Below, piece by piece: positions 62,358 to 64,000 of a stretch of DNA of 64,000 nt. Numbering within the stretch: the stretch's first letter is position 1; every line of letters starts with the position of its first letter. The notes under the pieces were generated by a model. The model did not search any database, had not been told where the DNA came from, and saw nothing but the letters and a program-made list of their open reading frames with translations. The DNA lies in assembly GCA_030425205.1 (NCBI GenBank), contig JAUIAP010000010.1, forward strand, positions 1-64,000, in the 5' to 3' direction. The translations under genes and the position numbers were made by a program. This stretch comes from Anaerolineae bacterium (GTDB lineage: Bacteria; Chloroflexota; Anaerolineae; Promineifilales; Promineifilaceae).

Positions 62358-63701
62358 TTAGCGCGACTCCAGAACGGCGCGGGCAAATGTTCGGCCGATT
62401 TCCTCAACCTCGAACAGATCGCTTTCCTCCAACACAACAACCAACGCATAACGCGGCTGCACGGCGGGAAACAAGCCCATGTACCAGGCAGTCGTATTGC
62501 CCTGCTCGTCAGCGATAGCGAGGGCGCGATGTTCAATGGCAACATTTGAACGAGGCAGAGTCTCCAGCACGCGCTCGGCCGCCCATGTTGCGACCGTTTG
62601 TGAGGCGCTGTCGTCATACAGCCGCGTGACCATTTCACCCGCTTCATTTTCCAATGCCGCAACTAAATGGGGCTGACTCAAGGCGCCCTGCCGCCCCAAC
62701 GCCGCCCATGCAAGCGCAAGTTGCAACGGGGTGATGGTGAGTGTGTCCTGACCAAGCAGCGCGCGTTCGATATTATCGGGCAGCAATATTGGCAAGCGTT
62801 CCCCCGTGACGGCAAAGGAGAGATCAGGCTGTTTGTAGAAGCCAAAATTTGTGTAAAGCGTCTGGAGGTCGGTGAGCGAAAAATGCGAACTCAAGCGGAT
62901 GAGCGGTGCTGGACATGTTTCAGCCAGTGCGGTTGACCATGCAGCGGTTGCCCCAACCTCTGTTTGGCATTGCAACAGCGCACGATCAAGCGGGATGGCT
63001 TCGTTGGGCGTATTGACAATCCCTTCGAGTTGAACGGCGCGACGGTTGACCAAGTCGGCCAGCAGGAATGGTTCGAGGGCAAGACCGGGCTGATATTGAC
63101 CTTGAATCGGCCGATTCAGCAGCGGCGCATTCACATCCTCACTCAGCGATGCAAACTGCTCATCGAGCAGATTGGGATCATAGGTCGGCGCACTTGCCAA
63201 CGCCCGCAACGACATATCCGCAAGTGAAAGCAAGACGATCCCGCCTTTTTCTCCAGCAAGTAGTTCGGCCGCGCTTTGTTGCCAGCTATCGTTGATCGTG
63301 AGACGCACGTCGCGGCCATTGCGCGGTGCATGGCGCAGATCGCGCTGGAAGGTTTCGGCCGATGTTTCATCTGCGCCGCTCAAATGGGCATCCAAACCGC
63401 GTTCAACACCCAATGTGCCAAAGCGTGGGCTGTAATAGCCAACTGCCGCGCCGCTCCCTTCCGCATAAACTCGTTCAACACGCCCCTCCCCGACCGATTG
63501 CACCAAAATTTCCCCGTTGACATCAAAAATCGTGCCGCGCCGTGTCCGTAACTCCGCCTCGATGACGCGCGGATTGTCATCGCGCACGGATAACCAGCCC
63601 GCACGCACGACGCTCCAATAGACGAGCGTCAGTGCGACGAGTGCGTAGGCAATCAGAATGGCGCGGTTGACGTTGCGGACGTTACGTTTGGCTTGTGGCA
63701 T
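62358..63701 (-). CDS. penicillin-binding-protein homologue with degenerate active site
   Basis: This 447-residue protein has an N-terminal anchor (AILIAYALVALTLVYWSVVRAG), a class B-type pedestal (RTRRGTIFDVNGEIL; GVERGLDAHLSG) and a transpeptidase-like domain from about 150. The canonical PGSTFK is PGLALE (residues 205-210), so the nucleophile Ser is Leu207 and the Lys is Glu210. SxN aligns with TCP (262-264), and the KTG motif is absent where ADEQGNTTAWYMG lies (398-409). It is therefore predicted to be inactive as a transpeptidase but may bind partners of the division or elongation complex. ATG 63701 begins MPQAKR; a longer frame to 63737 is unlikely. The gene is intact. Confidence 0.85.
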   Translation of the reverse strand: MPQAKRNVRNVNRAILIAYALVALTLVYWSVVRAGWLSVRDDNPRVIEAELRTRRGTIFDVNGEILVQSVGEGRVERVYAEGSGAAVGYYSPRFGTLGVERGLDAHLSGADETSAETFQRDLRHAPRNGRDVRLTINDSWQQSAAELLAGEKGGIVLLSLADMSLRALASAPTYDPNLLDEQFASLSEDVNAPLLNRPIQGQYQPGLALEPFLLADLVNRRAVQLEGIVNTPNEAIPLDRALLQCQTEVGATAAWSTALAETCPAPLIRLSSHFSLTDLQTLYTNFGFYKQPDLSFAVTGERLPILLPDNIERALLGQDTLTITPLQLALAWAALGRQGALSQPHLVAALENEAGEMVTRLYDDSASQTVATWAAERVLETLPRSNVAIEHRALAIADEQGNTTAWYMGLFPAVQPRYALVVVLEESDLFEVEEIGRTFARAVLESR

Positions 63702-63786
63702 GGCGTGGATGCTATTTTGTGCGTGGGGTAAATGCAAGTGGGTTAATGTTAGAAGTGACGTGACCTTAAATTGCGAGATAGTTCAT

Positions 63787-64000
63787 TCATCGTTTACCAT
63801 CTCCTCCGCGCTGTCGCCAGAGATAGAGTGAAACGGTGATTAGCACAATTGTCGCGCCAACCGCTTGCCACCATGTTTTTAGCCGCTCACCAAGCAGGAG
63901 CCAGCTAAGGAGTAGCGTGCTGACGAGGCGGAACGGCATGATTGCGCTGACAGTGGGTGCGCCGATGTGACGAATCGCGACGATTTGTAGGGTATTTGCG
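63787..64000 (-). CDS. EamA/DMT-family transporter, C-terminal part
   Basis: This frame is open from the window edge to the TGA at 63787-63789 on the minus strand and encodes 70 residues. It shows the last two to three helices of a drug/metabolite-transporter (EamA) protein: NTLQIVAIRHIGAPTVSAIM, LVSTLLLSWLLLGERL with the conserved GE before the final loop, WWQAVGATIVLITVSLYLW, and a basic RQRGGDGKR tail. The start lies beyond the window. The substrate cannot be known. Confidence 0.78.
   Translation of the reverse strand, partial: ANTLQIVAIRHIGAPTVSAIMPFRLVSTLLLSWLLLGERLKTWWQAVGATIVLITVSLYLWRQRGGDGKR

Larger units (their letters stand above)
893..63362. repeat. dispersed palindrome family WTCGGCCGAW across the window
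   Basis: By hand count there are about 80 copies of TCGGCCGA from 893 to 63362; roughly 90% have A or T on both sides. Copies are in coding DNA in all frames (SAD/SAE, IGR, FGR, YRP) and in gaps (19132, 48024, 51860). The longest stretches without a copy are 40207-43320, 12252-15228 and 9204-11961. The entry marks the extent of the family rather than one continuous element. Confidence 0.9.

Noticed and set aside
1..64000. tRNA, rRNA and insertion-sequence signatures
   Set aside because: No T-loop consensus with acceptor pairing, no rRNA-like stretch and no transposase motif was recognised on either strand.

Overview
The window looks like chromosomal DNA of a Chloroflexota bacterium, probably of the Anaerolineae/Caldilineae kind. 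That placement is an inference from protein style, not from a marker-gene search. The supporting features are a dnaG-rpoD pair, a REC-GAF-GAF regulator, many exported proteins with Pro/Thr linkers, two exported proteins that end in a short FLP(L/V) tail, and a binding-protein sugar transporter with no ATPase of its own. G+C is a little above 50%. I see no rRNA, tRNA, CRISPR array, phage or insertion sequence. Coding density is high; only one gap (35862-36187) exceeds 300 bases.

Layout. 23-9543: glmS, a patatin lipase, a large secreted P-domain protein, an HD hydrolase, a small unknown protein and a Kef-type antiporter. 9769-15410: dnaG, rpoD, an orphan nucleoside-type permease and RNase Z. 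15495-22142: a carotenoid-type oxidoreductase with a CapA lipoprotein, then small exported or membrane proteins including a VKOR and a Wzz-like protein, a lamin-tail protein and a PH-domain protein. 22235-26502: uvrB, lysS and an ankyrin-like protein. 26739-32919: a DUF58/transglutaminase pair and two secreted proteins. 32926-35861: DedA, a CBS-domain membrane protein and glycerate kinase. 36188-47796: a sugar-utilisation locus. 48070-53100: a response regulator, a tiny CcmD-like protein, two paralogous lipoproteins and small membrane proteins. 53187-59534: a gingipain-type protease with a wall-anchored partner, and a GT-C membrane protein. 59744-64000: greA, rsmD, a hemolysin-III protein, a DinB-like protein, a degenerate penicillin-binding protein and the end of an EamA transporter.

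How the genes work together. The clearest functional unit is the locus at 36-48 kb. A LacI regulator, two permeases, a solute-binding lipoprotein, a GH78 alpha-L-rhamnosidase and two oxidoreductases run leftward. A GH43-like enzyme and a CE7 acetyl esterase run rightward from the shared 45.7-45.9 kb regulatory gap. The enzymes lack signal peptides, so the picture is import of an acetylated, rhamnose-bearing oligosaccharide and breakdown inside the cell.

The most striking feature is not a gene. The palindrome TCGGCCGA, usually flanked by A or T on both sides, occurs about 80 times in 64 kb, where about one is expected by chance. It sits in coding and intergenic DNA and in all reading frames. 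It behaves like the highly iterated palindrome HIP1 of cyanobacteria but has a different sequence. Other points for a second look are short leaders of lysS and greA that contain intrinsic terminators, genes whose -10 box lies exactly 6 nt before the start codon, inverted heptamer arrays at gene ends, and a penicillin-binding protein homologue with all three catalytic motifs lost.
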